Positions 8,094-16,195 of a stretch of 50,675 nt of DNA are shown one piece after another. Source of the stretch: Mycobacterium alsense. GTDB lineage: Bacteria; Actinomycetota; Actinomycetes; Mycobacteriales; Mycobacteriaceae. The translations under genes and the position numbers were made by a program. The stretch covers positions 1 to 50,675 of the forward strand of contig NZ_MVHD01000044.1 in assembly GCF_002086635.1 (NCBI RefSeq). Reading direction: 5' to 3'. The notes under the pieces are model-generated. The model was not told where the DNA came from. It was given only the letters and a program-made list of their open reading frames with translations, and searched no databases. Position 1 is the first letter of the stretch. Every line of letters begins with the position of its first letter.

Positions 8094-9416
8094 TCAGCCT
8101 TCGGGGGCGAAGCTGTAGACCTGGCCGTCGCTGGTGGCGGCCACCACCCGCCGATCGTTGCCGACCGACACCCCGACGGGATATCCGGTGGCCGCCGGCA
8201 GCGGGTAGCTGCCCAGCGTGTGACCGTTGGCGGGGTCGAAGACCAGGACCGACATGCCCGGCGACCCGTCGGCGGGCGGGCCGCCGACCACGGTGTAGCC
8301 GACGCCGCCGGCCAGGCTCGACGACGACAGCGGCGTGACGTCGTCGCGGCGCCAGGCGGGGTCGGCATGGTCGCCGGCGTCCTTGAACGCCGCCAGGCGG
8401 GTGTCGGGGCCGCCGCCGGACACGATCAGCCCCTGGGGGGTGACCGCGGGCGGCGTCTGCGCCAAAAAGCCCAGCGGCGCAGACCATTTCGCCTTCCCGT
8501 CGGCGGCGCGCAGCGCCCACAGCCGCTGGTCGCGGCCGTTGACGTAGACGGTCGACCCGTCGGCGGACAACACCGGGCTGGCGATCACGCCGGCGCTTAC
8601 CGCGTCGCTGGTCCACTCCTTGGCCAGCAGCGGGGACTGGCCCGCGTGGTATTTCAGCCCGACGAGCCCGGTCGCCGGCGCGCCGGGTTGCCAGACGCCG
8701 ATCACCACGGTCCCGCTGAGCGCCGAGAACGCCGGCGCGGCCGCGACCGGGCAGCCCCGCCGCGCGGGGGCGCAATCGGCCAGCCCGCGCGTCGCGTCGG
8801 CCGGGTCGACACCGTCGACCAGGTCGAGCGGGCTGCCGGCCACCACGCCGCGGTGGGAGTCGAAGACCAGCACCTGTCCGAGGTGGGTGGCGACGAGCAG
8901 CTGGCCGTGGCCGAGAAACCGTGGGGTGGTGGGCATTCCGATCACGGGCTTTCGCCACCGCGTCCACTGGGTCACCGGAAAGGACAGGAACGTCCCCGGC
9001 TGGCCGACGTAGAGGTTGTCGAAGCCGTCGAACAGCGGGCCGGCGAAGCCGCCGCCCTGGACCAGCCGCACGCACCAGCGCTGGCGGCCGTTGTTGTCGT
9101 TCTCCCACTCCATCAGCGAACACCCGCCGGCGGTCTGCCCGTTGAGGGCGAGGTAGCCGCGCGCGCCCAGCGCGGCGCCGGCCGCCAGGCTGCCCTTGAC
9201 CGACCGCGTCCATCGCAGCGACAGCTTGGTCGCGCCGCTTGTCGCGGTGTAGCTGCTGTTGGCGGCGTCGCCGTATTGCGCGGCCCAACCCTGCGCGGCC
9301 GAGGCCTCGACCCACGAATCGGTGTCGCCGCAGCCCCCGAGCCCGACCGCGAGCGCGGCCGCCAGCGCCGCGCACGACCCGCGCCGAAGCCGACGCGGGA
9401 GATGTCGGGCAAGCAC
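8094..9416 (-). CDS. PQQ-like beta-propeller lipoprotein (Rv3035-like)
   Basis: An exported beta-propeller protein, 440 aa from the GTG at 9416. A lipobox (LGGC, Cys about residue 29) follows a basic, hydrophobic leader, so the mature protein should be lipid-anchored on the outer face of the membrane. Repeated blades are visible, for example GQLLVATHLGQVLVFDSHRG, STVYVNGRDQRLWALRAADG and RRVVAATSDGQVYSFAPEG, as in PQQ-dependent dehydrogenase and BamB-like repeats. The frame stays open upstream to 9629, but that would run over the divergent acyltransferase gene, so the GTG just before the signal sequence is preferred. The neighbourhood is the MGLP locus, and a structural or sugar-binding role is possible. 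No catalytic site is evident. Confidence 0.86.
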   Translation of the reverse strand: MLARHLPRRLRRGSCAALAAALAVGLGGCGDTDSWVEASAAQGWAAQYGDAANSSYTATSGATKLSLRWTRSVKGSLAAGAALGARGYLALNGQTAGGCSLMEWENDNNGRQRWCVRLVQGGGFAGPLFDGFDNLYVGQPGTFLSFPVTQWTRWRKPVIGMPTTPRFLGHGQLLVATHLGQVLVFDSHRGVVAGSPLDLVDGVDPADATRGLADCAPARRGCPVAAAPAFSALSGTVVIGVWQPGAPATGLVGLKYHAGQSPLLAKEWTSDAVSAGVIASPVLSADGSTVYVNGRDQRLWALRAADGKAKWSAPLGFLAQTPPAVTPQGLIVSGGGPDTRLAAFKDAGDHADPAWRRDDVTPLSSSSLAGGVGYTVVGGPPADGSPGMSVLVFDPANGHTLGSYPLPAATGYPVGVSVGNDRRVVAATSDGQVYSFAPEG

Positions 9417-9516
9417 CTCGGGTTTCCATCCTTCTGCGCGAGCCTGCTGCGCGGGGTGGGCGGCGATCGAGTACAGGTGAGGGTAACGCGCGGCGGCTTC
9501 GATAGGCTTTCCGGCC

Positions 9517-10254
9517 ATGACGAGCATGTGGAATGCTCCGCTCCACCGCCGCTGGCGGGGATCGATGCTGCGCGACCCGCGCCAGGCGCGGTTCCTCACG
9601 CTGGCCTCGCTGCGATGGGTGCTGGCCAATCGCGCCTACACCCCGTGGTATCTGGTGCGCTACTGGCGACTGCTGAAGTTCAAGCTGGCCAACCCGCACA
9701 TCATCACCCGCGGCATGGTGTTCCTCGGCAAGGGCGTGGAGATCCACGCGACACCCGAACTGGCGGAGCTCGAGATCGGCCGCTGGGTGCACATCGGGGA
9801 CAAGAACACGATCCGCGCGCACGAGGGCTCGCTGCGGTTCGGCGACAAAGTGGTGCTGGGCCGCGACAACGTCATCAACACCTATCTCGACATCGAGCTC
9901 GGCGACTCGGTGTTGATGGCCGACTGGTGCTACGTCTGCGATTTCGACCATCGCATGGACGACATCAACATTCCGATCAAGGACCAGGGCATCGTCAAGT
10001 CCCCGGTCCGGATCGGGCCCGACACCTGGGTCGGGGTCAAGGTGACGGTGCTGCGCGGCACGTCCATCGGGCGCGGCTGCGTGCTGGGCTCGCACGCCGT
10101 GGTCCGCGGCGTCGTCCCCGACTACTCGATCGCCGTCGGCGCCCCGGCCAAGGTGGTCAAGAACCGCCAGCTGTCCTGGGAGAGTTCGGCCGCGCAGCGC
10201 GCCGAACTGGCCGCCGCGCTGGCCGACATCGAACGCAAAAAGGCCGCGCGGTAG
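9517..10254 (+). CDS. Left-handed beta-helix (hexapeptide) acyltransferase (Rv3034c-like)
   Basis: A 245 aa O-acyltransferase of the LacA/CysE/NodL superfamily. After a basic N-terminal region come irregular hexapeptide repeats (IHIGDKNTIRAHEG, VVLGRDNVINTYLDIELGD) and the CoA-binding half (VRIGPDTWVGVKVTVLRG, SIGRGCVLGSHAVVRGVV, AVGAPAKVV). In M. tuberculosis this gene belongs to the region tied to 6-O-methylglucose lipopolysaccharides, which carry acetyl and other short acyl groups, so acylation of that polymer is the likeliest job (inference from context). It is divergent from the PQQ-propeller gene with a 100 bp promoter region between them. Downstream, the conserved gene order breaks off and the accessory island begins. 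Confidence 0.9.
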   Translation: MTSMWNAPLHRRWRGSMLRDPRQARFLTLASLRWVLANRAYTPWYLVRYWRLLKFKLANPHIITRGMVFLGKGVEIHATPELAELEIGRWVHIGDKNTIRAHEGSLRFGDKVVLGRDNVINTYLDIELGDSVLMADWCYVCDFDHRMDDINIPIKDQGIVKSPVRIGPDTWVGVKVTVLRGTSIGRGCVLGSHAVVRGVVPDYSIAVGAPAKVVKNRQLSWESSAAQRAELAAALADIERKKAAR

Positions 10255-10682
10255 CCGGGCGTCGCGATCGCGTCACACCGGCCACTTGGGTACCACGACA
10301 GGCGGCATGCTGCGGTCACCAGTGCGATATCACCCGCGCTATCGCGCTGGGAAAGCCGCTGGACTACGTGGTCACGTGAGTAGCCTGCGCTGGGGGCGTC
10401 GCCTGTCGCCGTCGCTTCCGGCACTGACCGCCAACATGGCGGCATGGAACCGCTGGTGCGCGGTCGCGGTGCCGCGCCAGCTGAGCCAGGTGTAGCCGAG
10501 GACGTCGTCGACCAGTGTGAGCGCGTCGTCGCGGGCCACACCGCCAGTTGTCCCACCGCCCTACCGGCGCGTCAAGGCGGGAAAGCCGGCCGCCAACTTC
10601 TGGTCGCGGGTGGATTCGAGGATGTACGTTTCTATGGGGTTTCTTATAAGGGGCGTTGACGGGCTGATCGAGGGGAGCGGGA
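10255..10682. other. 428 bp gap at the left edge of the accessory island
   Basis: No convincing gene. The minus strand has an open stretch with a GTG at 10539 and a TGA ending at 10372 (55 aa, containing the phrase DDVLGYTWLSWRG). I do not recognise it; it may be the tail of a decayed gene. On the plus strand, TATAAG at 10645-10650 is a plausible -10 element for the PPE-esterase gene, and GGGGAG at 10672-10677 is a good ribosome binding site, 5 bp before its ATG. Confidence 0.5.
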
Positions 10683-12317
10683 ATGAGCTTTTCGTTGTGG
10701 CCGCCAGAGGTCAATTCGCTGCTACTGCTCGACGGACCGGGTCCGGGGCCGATGCTCGAGGCGGCGGCGGCCTGGGAGGGGGTCGGCAGTGAGCTGAATT
10801 CGGCGGCGAACGCGTTCAGCTCGGTGACTTCCGACCTGGCCGGCCAGGCCTGGCGGGGCCCGTCGTCGGCGTCGATGACGACCGCGGCCGCCCGCTACGT
10901 CGACTGGCTGGGCGGGGCCGCGGCGCAGGCCGAGCAGTCGGCCGCCCAGGCCCGGGCGGCGGTCACCGCCTACGAGTCCGCGCTGGCGGCGATCGTGGAC
11001 CCCGGGCTGATCGCGGCCAACCGCAACCAGTTCGTGTCGCTGGTCACCTCGAACCTCTTCGGCCAGAATGCCCCGGCGATCGCGGCCGCCGAGGCCACCT
11101 ACGAGCAGATGTGGGCCCAGGACGCCGCCGCGATGGGCGGATACCACGCCAGCGCGTCGGCGACGGTCGCGCAGCTGGGGTCGTGGGAACAGGCGCTGCA
11201 AAACCTGCCCGCCGAATTCGCCCAGGCCTTCGGGAACGGATTCGCCCTCGTCGAGCAGGAGATCCAGCAGGCCCCCACGACGGTGGTCTCGGGCTTCACC
11301 CGGCTGGAAGACACCATCCTCAACGGGATCTTCGGGTTGCGGGCCGCCCCGCCGTTCGCCGCGACGCAGACGGGCACCTACACCGGCACGCCGTCGCTGT
11401 TCACGCGATTCGAAGAGGCCGCGCTGTATCCGGTGAAACCCTTCCTGGCCTTCTCCGGGCTCGACACCATGATCTCGTCGCCGAACTCCCCACTGCTGCA
11501 GCTGTTTACCGGCAACATCCCGGGCTTGGATTTCTTCATCGGTAACCACCCGCCGCAGTTGCTGACGCTGCTGTTGGGAGAAACGGTGCAGACAAACACC
11601 TACAACGGGATGCAGGTCGTGCAGATCACCCCTGCCCATCCGTCGGGCGACGTCGTGGTCGCCATCCACGGTGGCGCGTTTATCTTCCCGCCGTCGATCT
11701 TCCACTGGCTCAACTACACGGTGATGGCCTACCAGACCGGCGCGACCATCGAGGTGCCGATCTATCCGCTGCTGCAGCAGGGCGGCACGGCGGGCACGGT
11801 CGTGCCCCTGATGTCCGGCCTCATCTCCTCGGAAGTCGCCACATTCGGCGCCTCGAACGTCAGCGTGATCGGCGACTCCGCGGGTGGGAACCTCGCGCTG
11901 GCGGCCGTCGAAATGTTGCCCGCCGGAAGCCAACCCGGGTCGATGGTGCTGCTGTCGCCCTGGCTGGACCTCACGATGACCAACCCGAACATCGGTCTGG
12001 TTCAGGATCCTTTGCTGCCCGTTGGGCCCGCGCAAGCCATCGGCAAGCTGTGGGCGGGCGGCCTGTCGGTGACCAACCCGATGGTGAGCCCGCTGTATGG
12101 AAACCTCGGCGCGCTGCAGACGAAGACGTATGTGTACTCGGGCAACCTCGACATCCTCTCGCCCGACGCGCTCGTCCTCCAGCAGTGGGCCGCCACGGCC
12201 GGCGCCCCGTTCAACTTCGTGCTGGGCAACGGCGAGATCCACGACTGGGTCATCCTGACGCCGGACGGCCCCCAGTACTGGGCGCAGATCGATCAGGAAC
12301 TCGGGCTAACGGCCTGA
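10683..12317 (+). CDS. PPE-domain protein fused to an HSL-type alpha/beta-hydrolase (LipY-like esterase/lipase)
   Basis: A 544 aa two-domain protein. Residues 1 to about 175 are a PPE domain: WPPEVNS near the N-terminus, a WxG in QAWRGPSS, and the conserved IAANRNQF..LV..N.FGQN.PAIAAAEA.YEQMWAQD block. After a linker the C-terminal half is a hormone-sensitive-lipase/acetyl-hydrolase type esterase: oxyanion motif HGGAF (329-333), nucleophile S399 in GDSAGG, and probable D490 (GNLDILSPD) and H520 (EIHDW). The triad looks complete. In M. marinum, LipY carries a PPE domain in place of the PE domain of M. tuberculosis LipY, and both are exported by ESX-5; that is the closest known parallel. No partner PE gene is next to it. 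A good SD and TATAAG lie upstream. Likely a cell-surface or secreted lipid hydrolase. Confidence 0.92.
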   Translation: MSFSLWPPEVNSLLLLDGPGPGPMLEAAAAWEGVGSELNSAANAFSSVTSDLAGQAWRGPSSASMTTAAARYVDWLGGAAAQAEQSAAQARAAVTAYESALAAIVDPGLIAANRNQFVSLVTSNLFGQNAPAIAAAEATYEQMWAQDAAAMGGYHASASATVAQLGSWEQALQNLPAEFAQAFGNGFALVEQEIQQAPTTVVSGFTRLEDTILNGIFGLRAAPPFAATQTGTYTGTPSLFTRFEEAALYPVKPFLAFSGLDTMISSPNSPLLQLFTGNIPGLDFFIGNHPPQLLTLLLGETVQTNTYNGMQVVQITPAHPSGDVVVAIHGGAFIFPPSIFHWLNYTVMAYQTGATIEVPIYPLLQQGGTAGTVVPLMSGLISSEVATFGASNVSVIGDSAGGNLALAAVEMLPAGSQPGSMVLLSPWLDLTMTNPNIGLVQDPLLPVGPAQAIGKLWAGGLSVTNPMVSPLYGNLGALQTKTYVYSGNLDILSPDALVLQQWAATAGAPFNFVLGNGEIHDWVILTPDGPQYWAQIDQELGLTA

Positions 12318-12409
12318 TACCGGTGCAGCGCCTCGGCGCGCTCGGCGCCGGATACCCCGCTGCCACCGCAGGTGAAGGTCCTTGACCAGAAACGACGCGA
12401 CCACCTGCC

Positions 12410-12889
12410 TCAGCGGTTGAGGCGCCAGATGTCGGCGGACAGCACCGTGGCGAAGCCGCACCACGCCGGGTACGGCGCCAGCGCCGCCGCGGCCCGCGGG
12501 TCGGCTTCGGCCGCCCGCCGGACCAGGTCGGCGCTGCTGGCGGCGAGGACCGCGGCCCCGAGCGCCGAGGCGCCCAGTTTGTGGTAGCGGAAGAACAGCC
12601 AGCTCCATCCGGCGTTGAGGACGAGATTGGCGCCGAGGGCGGCGATGTAGCCGCGCGCCTTGTCGTCGCGCCCGGCCGCGCGGAAGCGGTCGATGGTGAT
12701 CGCGGAGGTGGCCGCGATGTCGGTGTACAGCGTGGTCCACACGACCGGGAACACCGCGCCGGGCGGCTGGTAGCGCGGCTTGCGGATGCGTGCGAACCAC
12801 ACCGGGGTGCGCGCCGGGCTGGCGACGCTCCCGACGCCCGCGGCCGCCGCGACGGCCAACGCGGTGCCGGCCAGTGTGCGCTTGTTCAT
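12410..12889 (-). CDS. tspO: TspO/MBR (CrtK) family membrane protein
   Basis: A 159 aa integral membrane protein of the TspO/peripheral benzodiazepine receptor family. In Rhodobacter this family, first named CrtK, binds tetrapyrroles and influences pigment gene expression. Family landmarks are clear: WFARIRKPRYQPPGAVFPVV with WTTLY after it, LNAGWSWLFF, and near the end PYPAWCGFATVLSADIWRLN, giving about five helices. The ATG at 12889 is chosen because AGGGAGG precedes it at good spacing and because it overlaps the mmpL stop as ATGA, so it is translated as the second gene of an mmpL-tspO operon. Its position in a carotenoid island fits the crtK history; a role in porphyrin or light response is inference. 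Confidence 0.93.
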   Translation of the reverse strand: MNKRTLAGTALAVAAAAGVGSVASPARTPVWFARIRKPRYQPPGAVFPVVWTTLYTDIAATSAITIDRFRAAGRDDKARGYIAALGANLVLNAGWSWLFFRYHKLGASALGAAVLAASSADLVRRAAEADPRAAAALAPYPAWCGFATVLSADIWRLNR

Positions 12890-14973
12890 GTTGCCTCCCT
12901 TGGGGTTTGGCGGCGTGTATTGGCGGGCCACCAGATGCGGTCGCCGATGAGGGCGAACAGCGCCGGGATGACCAGGGTGCGCACGACGAAGGTGTCGAGC
13001 AGGATCCCGAGGCCGACGATGATGCCCAGCTGCGTCAGCACGATCAGGGGCAGCACCCCGAGCACGCAGAAGACGGCCGCCAAGACGATTCCCGCGCTGG
13101 TGATGACGCCGCCGGTGGCCGACACGGCGCGGACCATGCCCCGGGACGCGCCGTGCGCGGCCTCCTCGCGGGCCCGGGTGACCAGGAAGATGGTGTAGTC
13201 GACGCCGAGGGCGGCCAGAAACAGGAAGGCGAACAGCGGGGTGGTGTTGTCCAGCGCGGGAAATCCGAAGGCGTGGATGCTGGTCCAGCCGCCGAGGCCC
13301 AGCGCGGCCAGCGCGCCGAGGATCGTCGCGGCGAGCAGGGTCGGCGGCGCGAGCGCCGATCGCAGCAGCACGTACAACACCGCGAGGATCACCGCCAGGA
13401 TCGCCGGGATCAGCACGTGCCGGTCGTGAGTGGCGGCGTCACGCACGTCCAGCGCTTGCGCATCGGCGCCGCCCACCAGCGCGTCCGGGGTGACGGCGCG
13501 GGTCGAATCCCGCAGCGCGGCAATCGTTGTGAAGGCCCGCCCGGACGACGGCGGCGCGTCGACGACGACGGACCACTTCGTCAAGCCGGCCGCCGAGCGG
13601 CCCGCCTCGGATGCCGAGACGACCCCCGGGGTGGATTCGATGGCGTGCTGCACCTGCGCGGCGTGGCCGGTGGGGGCGACGACGAGCGTCGGGCTGGCGA
13701 TGCCGCCCGGGAAATGGGCGGCCAGCACCTCGTAGCCGGACACCGAATCCGCGCGGACGCGGAACTGTTCGGTCTGCGACAAGCCGATCCGGGTTCCCAG
13801 CAACCCGGTGGCCAGGGCGCCCAGCGCCGCGATCGCCACCACCGCGACCACGGCGGGCCGGCGGTTCACCCGCTCGGCGATGCGGTACCACGGCCCGGAC
13901 TCCAGTCCGGCGCCGTTGCCGGCGCGGGGGACGAACGGCCAGAACACGCGGCGACCGCACAGCGCGAGCACCGGCGGCAGCACCACCAGGACCGACGCCG
14001 CGGCGACCGCCAACCCGCACGCCGCCAGGGCGCCCAGGCTGCGGGTGCTCGGGGTCGACGCGAACAGCAGCGTCAGCAGCGCCAGGACCACGGTGGCGTT
14101 GCTGGCGACGATGGCCGGCGCGGCCATGCGCACCGCGCGGCGCAACGCTGCGCGGTGTCCGGGACCGGGCTCGTCGCAGCGCGAAAGTTCTTGCCGGTAG
14201 CGGGAAATCAGCAGCAGCGCGTAGTTGGTGCCCGCCCCGAACACCAGCACGCTGGTGATCCCCGCGGTGGAGCCGTCGAAGCTCAGCCCGGTCGCCCCCG
14301 CCACCGCGGTGCCCACCGCCGTCGCGACCCGGTCGGCGAACCCGATCACCAGTAGCGGCGCCAGCCACAACACCGGCGAGCGGTAGGTCGCGATCAGCAG
14401 CAGCGCCACCACCGACGCCGTCACGGCCAGCAGGGTCACGTTGGCGTTGGTGAACGCGTTGGCGATGTCGGCCCCGAAGGCCGGTCCGCCGGTGACGTGG
14501 GCCCGCAGGTTCGTGGGCAGGCCGGCGTGGGCGGCGCCGCGCAGGGCCGCGACCGCGTCGTCGAGGGCCAGGCCGGACAGGCCGGCGTCCACGGAAACCA
14601 CGCCGATGGCCGCCTTGCCGTCGGCGGAGACCCGAACGGGCGCCGCGGCGGGCTGACGGGACTGCGCCACCGTGCGGTCGAGTGCCGCCCGCGCGGCGCC
14701 CACGTCGGCGGCGTCGAGCGCGGCGCCGTCGGCGCGGTTGACCACGACGATCAGCGGAGCCCGGTCACCGCCGGGAAACCCGCGCCCCAGGGCGTCGACC
14801 TTCGCGGAGTCGGACGTCGGCGGCACCGACTGCGGTGCCTGACCCGCCGCGCTGTTGCCGCCGATGAGCACGATCAGGGCAATACCCACCAGGACGGCAG
14901 CCAACCCGGGCAGCCAACACCGTCGGCCCGTCACGGCTTTGGCCAGAGTGTCCCACCCCATGGTGCCAAGCAT
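12886..14973 (-). CDS. MMPL/RND-family membrane transporter
   Basis: A 695 aa transporter with the RND layout: TM1, a periplasmic loop, TM2-6, a second loop, TM7-12. The second conserved D-Y pair is present as GVDYTIFLV (D592). The first reads GAGTNYALLL, with N250 where most MmpL proteins have the proton-relay Asp. It is shorter than classic MmpL proteins (about 950 aa), closer to the ActII-3/YdfJ-like group, and no mmpS lies nearby. A comparable RND exporter gene lies within the carotenoid operon of Corynebacterium glutamicum, so export of a carotenoid or other isoprenoid is a fair guess. The start is ATG 14973 or 14961; the former is preferred only by length. It is divergent from idi and coupled to tspO. 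Confidence 0.9.
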   Translation of the reverse strand: MLGTMGWDTLAKAVTGRRCWLPGLAAVLVGIALIVLIGGNSAAGQAPQSVPPTSDSAKVDALGRGFPGGDRAPLIVVVNRADGAALDAADVGAARAALDRTVAQSRQPAAAPVRVSADGKAAIGVVSVDAGLSGLALDDAVAALRGAAHAGLPTNLRAHVTGGPAFGADIANAFTNANVTLLAVTASVVALLLIATYRSPVLWLAPLLVIGFADRVATAVGTAVAGATGLSFDGSTAGITSVLVFGAGTNYALLLISRYRQELSRCDEPGPGHRAALRRAVRMAAPAIVASNATVVLALLTLLFASTPSTRSLGALAACGLAVAAASVLVVLPPVLALCGRRVFWPFVPRAGNGAGLESGPWYRIAERVNRRPAVVAVVAIAALGALATGLLGTRIGLSQTEQFRVRADSVSGYEVLAAHFPGGIASPTLVVAPTGHAAQVQHAIESTPGVVSASEAGRSAAGLTKWSVVVDAPPSSGRAFTTIAALRDSTRAVTPDALVGGADAQALDVRDAATHDRHVLIPAILAVILAVLYVLLRSALAPPTLLAATILGALAALGLGGWTSIHAFGFPALDNTTPLFAFLFLAALGVDYTIFLVTRAREEAAHGASRGMVRAVSATGGVITSAGIVLAAVFCVLGVLPLIVLTQLGIIVGLGILLDTFVVRTLVIPALFALIGDRIWWPANTRRQTPREAT

Positions 14974-14995
14974 TTCAGTGGCTTAACCTTTAAGC
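14974..14995. promoter_or_regulatory. Candidate operator in the mmpL/idi divergent promoter
   Basis: GCTTAACCTTTAAGC at 14981-14995 is a perfect 6-3-6 inverted repeat in a strongly GC-rich surrounding. TTCAGT (14974-14979) lies next to it, directly before the mmpL ATG; the same hexamer forms the arms of the palindrome upstream of crtE. The site would overlap the mmpL leader, so a bound repressor could block transcription. The MarR protein encoded at 17420-17944 is the natural candidate, but that is inference. Confidence 0.5.
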
Positions 14996-15118
14996 AAATT
15001 AATCATCAGCTCGCGGATCTCCCGGCTTGCTCGCGGGGACCCCGGACCGGCAAGGGGATTGGCCGGCCCCGATCGGGGTATCACCTGACGAGTCATCGAG
15101 GAACGGGGTGCCATGCTC

Positions 15119-15126
15119 GGAGGGAG
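15119..15126 (+). promoter_or_regulatory. Ribosome binding site deciding the idi start
   Basis: GGAGGGAG ends 9 bp before the ATG at 15136. This favours that ATG over the in-frame ATG at 15157. Confidence 0.7.
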
Positions 15127-15135
15127 CGACCTGCG

Positions 15136-16182
15136 ATGACCGGTGACCGCGGCGAGATGACCGCCCGCAAACGCCGCCACATCGACGTCTGCCTCGACGG
15201 CGATGTCGGATACCGCCGCGTCACCACCGGCCTGGAGCGCTACCGCCTCCCGTACAACGCCCTGACGCAGACCAGCCTGAACGACATCGACCTGTCCACC
15301 GAATTCCTCGGCGCACGGCTGCGCGCGCCGATCCTGGTGGGAGCCATGACCGGTGGGGCGGAACTGTCGGGCGTCATCAACCGGAATCTGGCCGCCGCCG
15401 CGCAACGGCTGGGTATCGGAATGATGCTGGGCTCGCAGCGCGTGATGCTGGACAGCGCGCTGGGGGAACGGGCCGCGCCGAGCTTCGCCGTGCGCGACGT
15501 CGCCCCCGACGTGCTGCTGTTCGGCAACATCGGGCTGGCGCAGCTGACCAAGGACGCGGTGCCCGACATCGTGCGCGCGCTGGACCGGGTGGGCGCGGAC
15601 GCGCTTGCGGTGCACACCAATCCGCTGCAGGAGGCGGTCCAGCGCGACGGTGACACCGACTTCGCCGGGTCGCTGGACCGGCTGCACGACGTGGCCGAGC
15701 TGGTGGGCTACCCGGTGCTGCTGAAGGAGGTCGGCCACGGGATCGGCGCGGCGGCTGTTGCCGCGCTGCTGCGGTCGTCCGGTGCGCTGCCGGTGGCCGC
15801 CATCGACGTGGCGGGCGCCGGCGGCACGTCGTGGTCGCGTGTCGAGCAGCTGGTCCGCTACGGCGAAGTGCGCCACCCCGACCTGGCCGAATGGGGCATA
15901 CCGACCGCGCAGGCGATCGGGGAGGTGCGCGCCGCGCTGCCCGACGTCCCGCTGGTCGCCTCCGGCGGAATCCGGACCGGCATGGACGCGGCCAAGGCGC
16001 TTGCCCTGGGCGCCGACGTGGTTGCCGTGGCCCGCCCGCTGTTGCGCGCGGCGATCGAGTCCGCCGAAGCGGCGACGGCCTGGCTGCGGCGGTTCGCCGA
16101 CGAGCTGCGCATCTGCCTGCACGGCTGCGGGGCGGGCGACCTGCGGGCGCTGCGCCGCGTTGGCGCGACGCCCGTTTCGTGA
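15136..16182 (+). CDS. fni: Isopentenyl-diphosphate delta-isomerase, type 2 (FMN-dependent)
   Basis: Interconverts IPP and DMAPP, using reduced FMN. At 348 aa it has the type 2 length and TIM-barrel motifs: RKRRHIDVCL at the N-terminus, the PILVGAMTGG segment, IGLAQL, AVHTNPLQEAVQ (substrate-binding NPLQE), VKEVGHGI in the form LKEVGHGI, DVAGAGGTSWSRVE, and the phosphate-binding SGGIRTGMDAAKALALGAD. Mycobacteria such as M. tuberculosis carry a type 1 Idi, so a type 2 enzyme here looks like an acquired pathway-specific supply gene for GGPP and carotenoids. It is divergent from mmpL and followed 13 bp later by the glycosyltransferase, probably one transcript. Confidence 0.94.
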   Translation: MTGDRGEMTARKRRHIDVCLDGDVGYRRVTTGLERYRLPYNALTQTSLNDIDLSTEFLGARLRAPILVGAMTGGAELSGVINRNLAAAAQRLGIGMMLGSQRVMLDSALGERAAPSFAVRDVAPDVLLFGNIGLAQLTKDAVPDIVRALDRVGADALAVHTNPLQEAVQRDGDTDFAGSLDRLHDVAELVGYPVLLKEVGHGIGAAAVAALLRSSGALPVAAIDVAGAGGTSWSRVEQLVRYGEVRHPDLAEWGIPTAQAIGEVRAALPDVPLVASGGIRTGMDAAKALALGADVVAVARPLLRAAIESAEAATAWLRRFADELRICLHGCGAGDLRALRRVGATPVS

Positions 16183-16195
16183 GGGGCGAAAGCGC

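Noticed and set aside
8094..9629. Longer form of the PQQ-propeller lipoprotein to 9629
   Set aside because: It would run over the start of the divergent acyltransferase and put the signal sequence far from the N-terminus.
12790..14355. Plus-strand open frame of 521 codons opposite mmpL
   Set aside because: Arg/Gly/Gln-rich low-complexity translation, the usual antisense shadow of a GC-rich gene; mmpL has clear family motifs.
14497..15135. N-terminal extension of idi to 14497
   Set aside because: The extra residues lie opposite mmpL and have no family match; a strong SD precedes ATG 15136.
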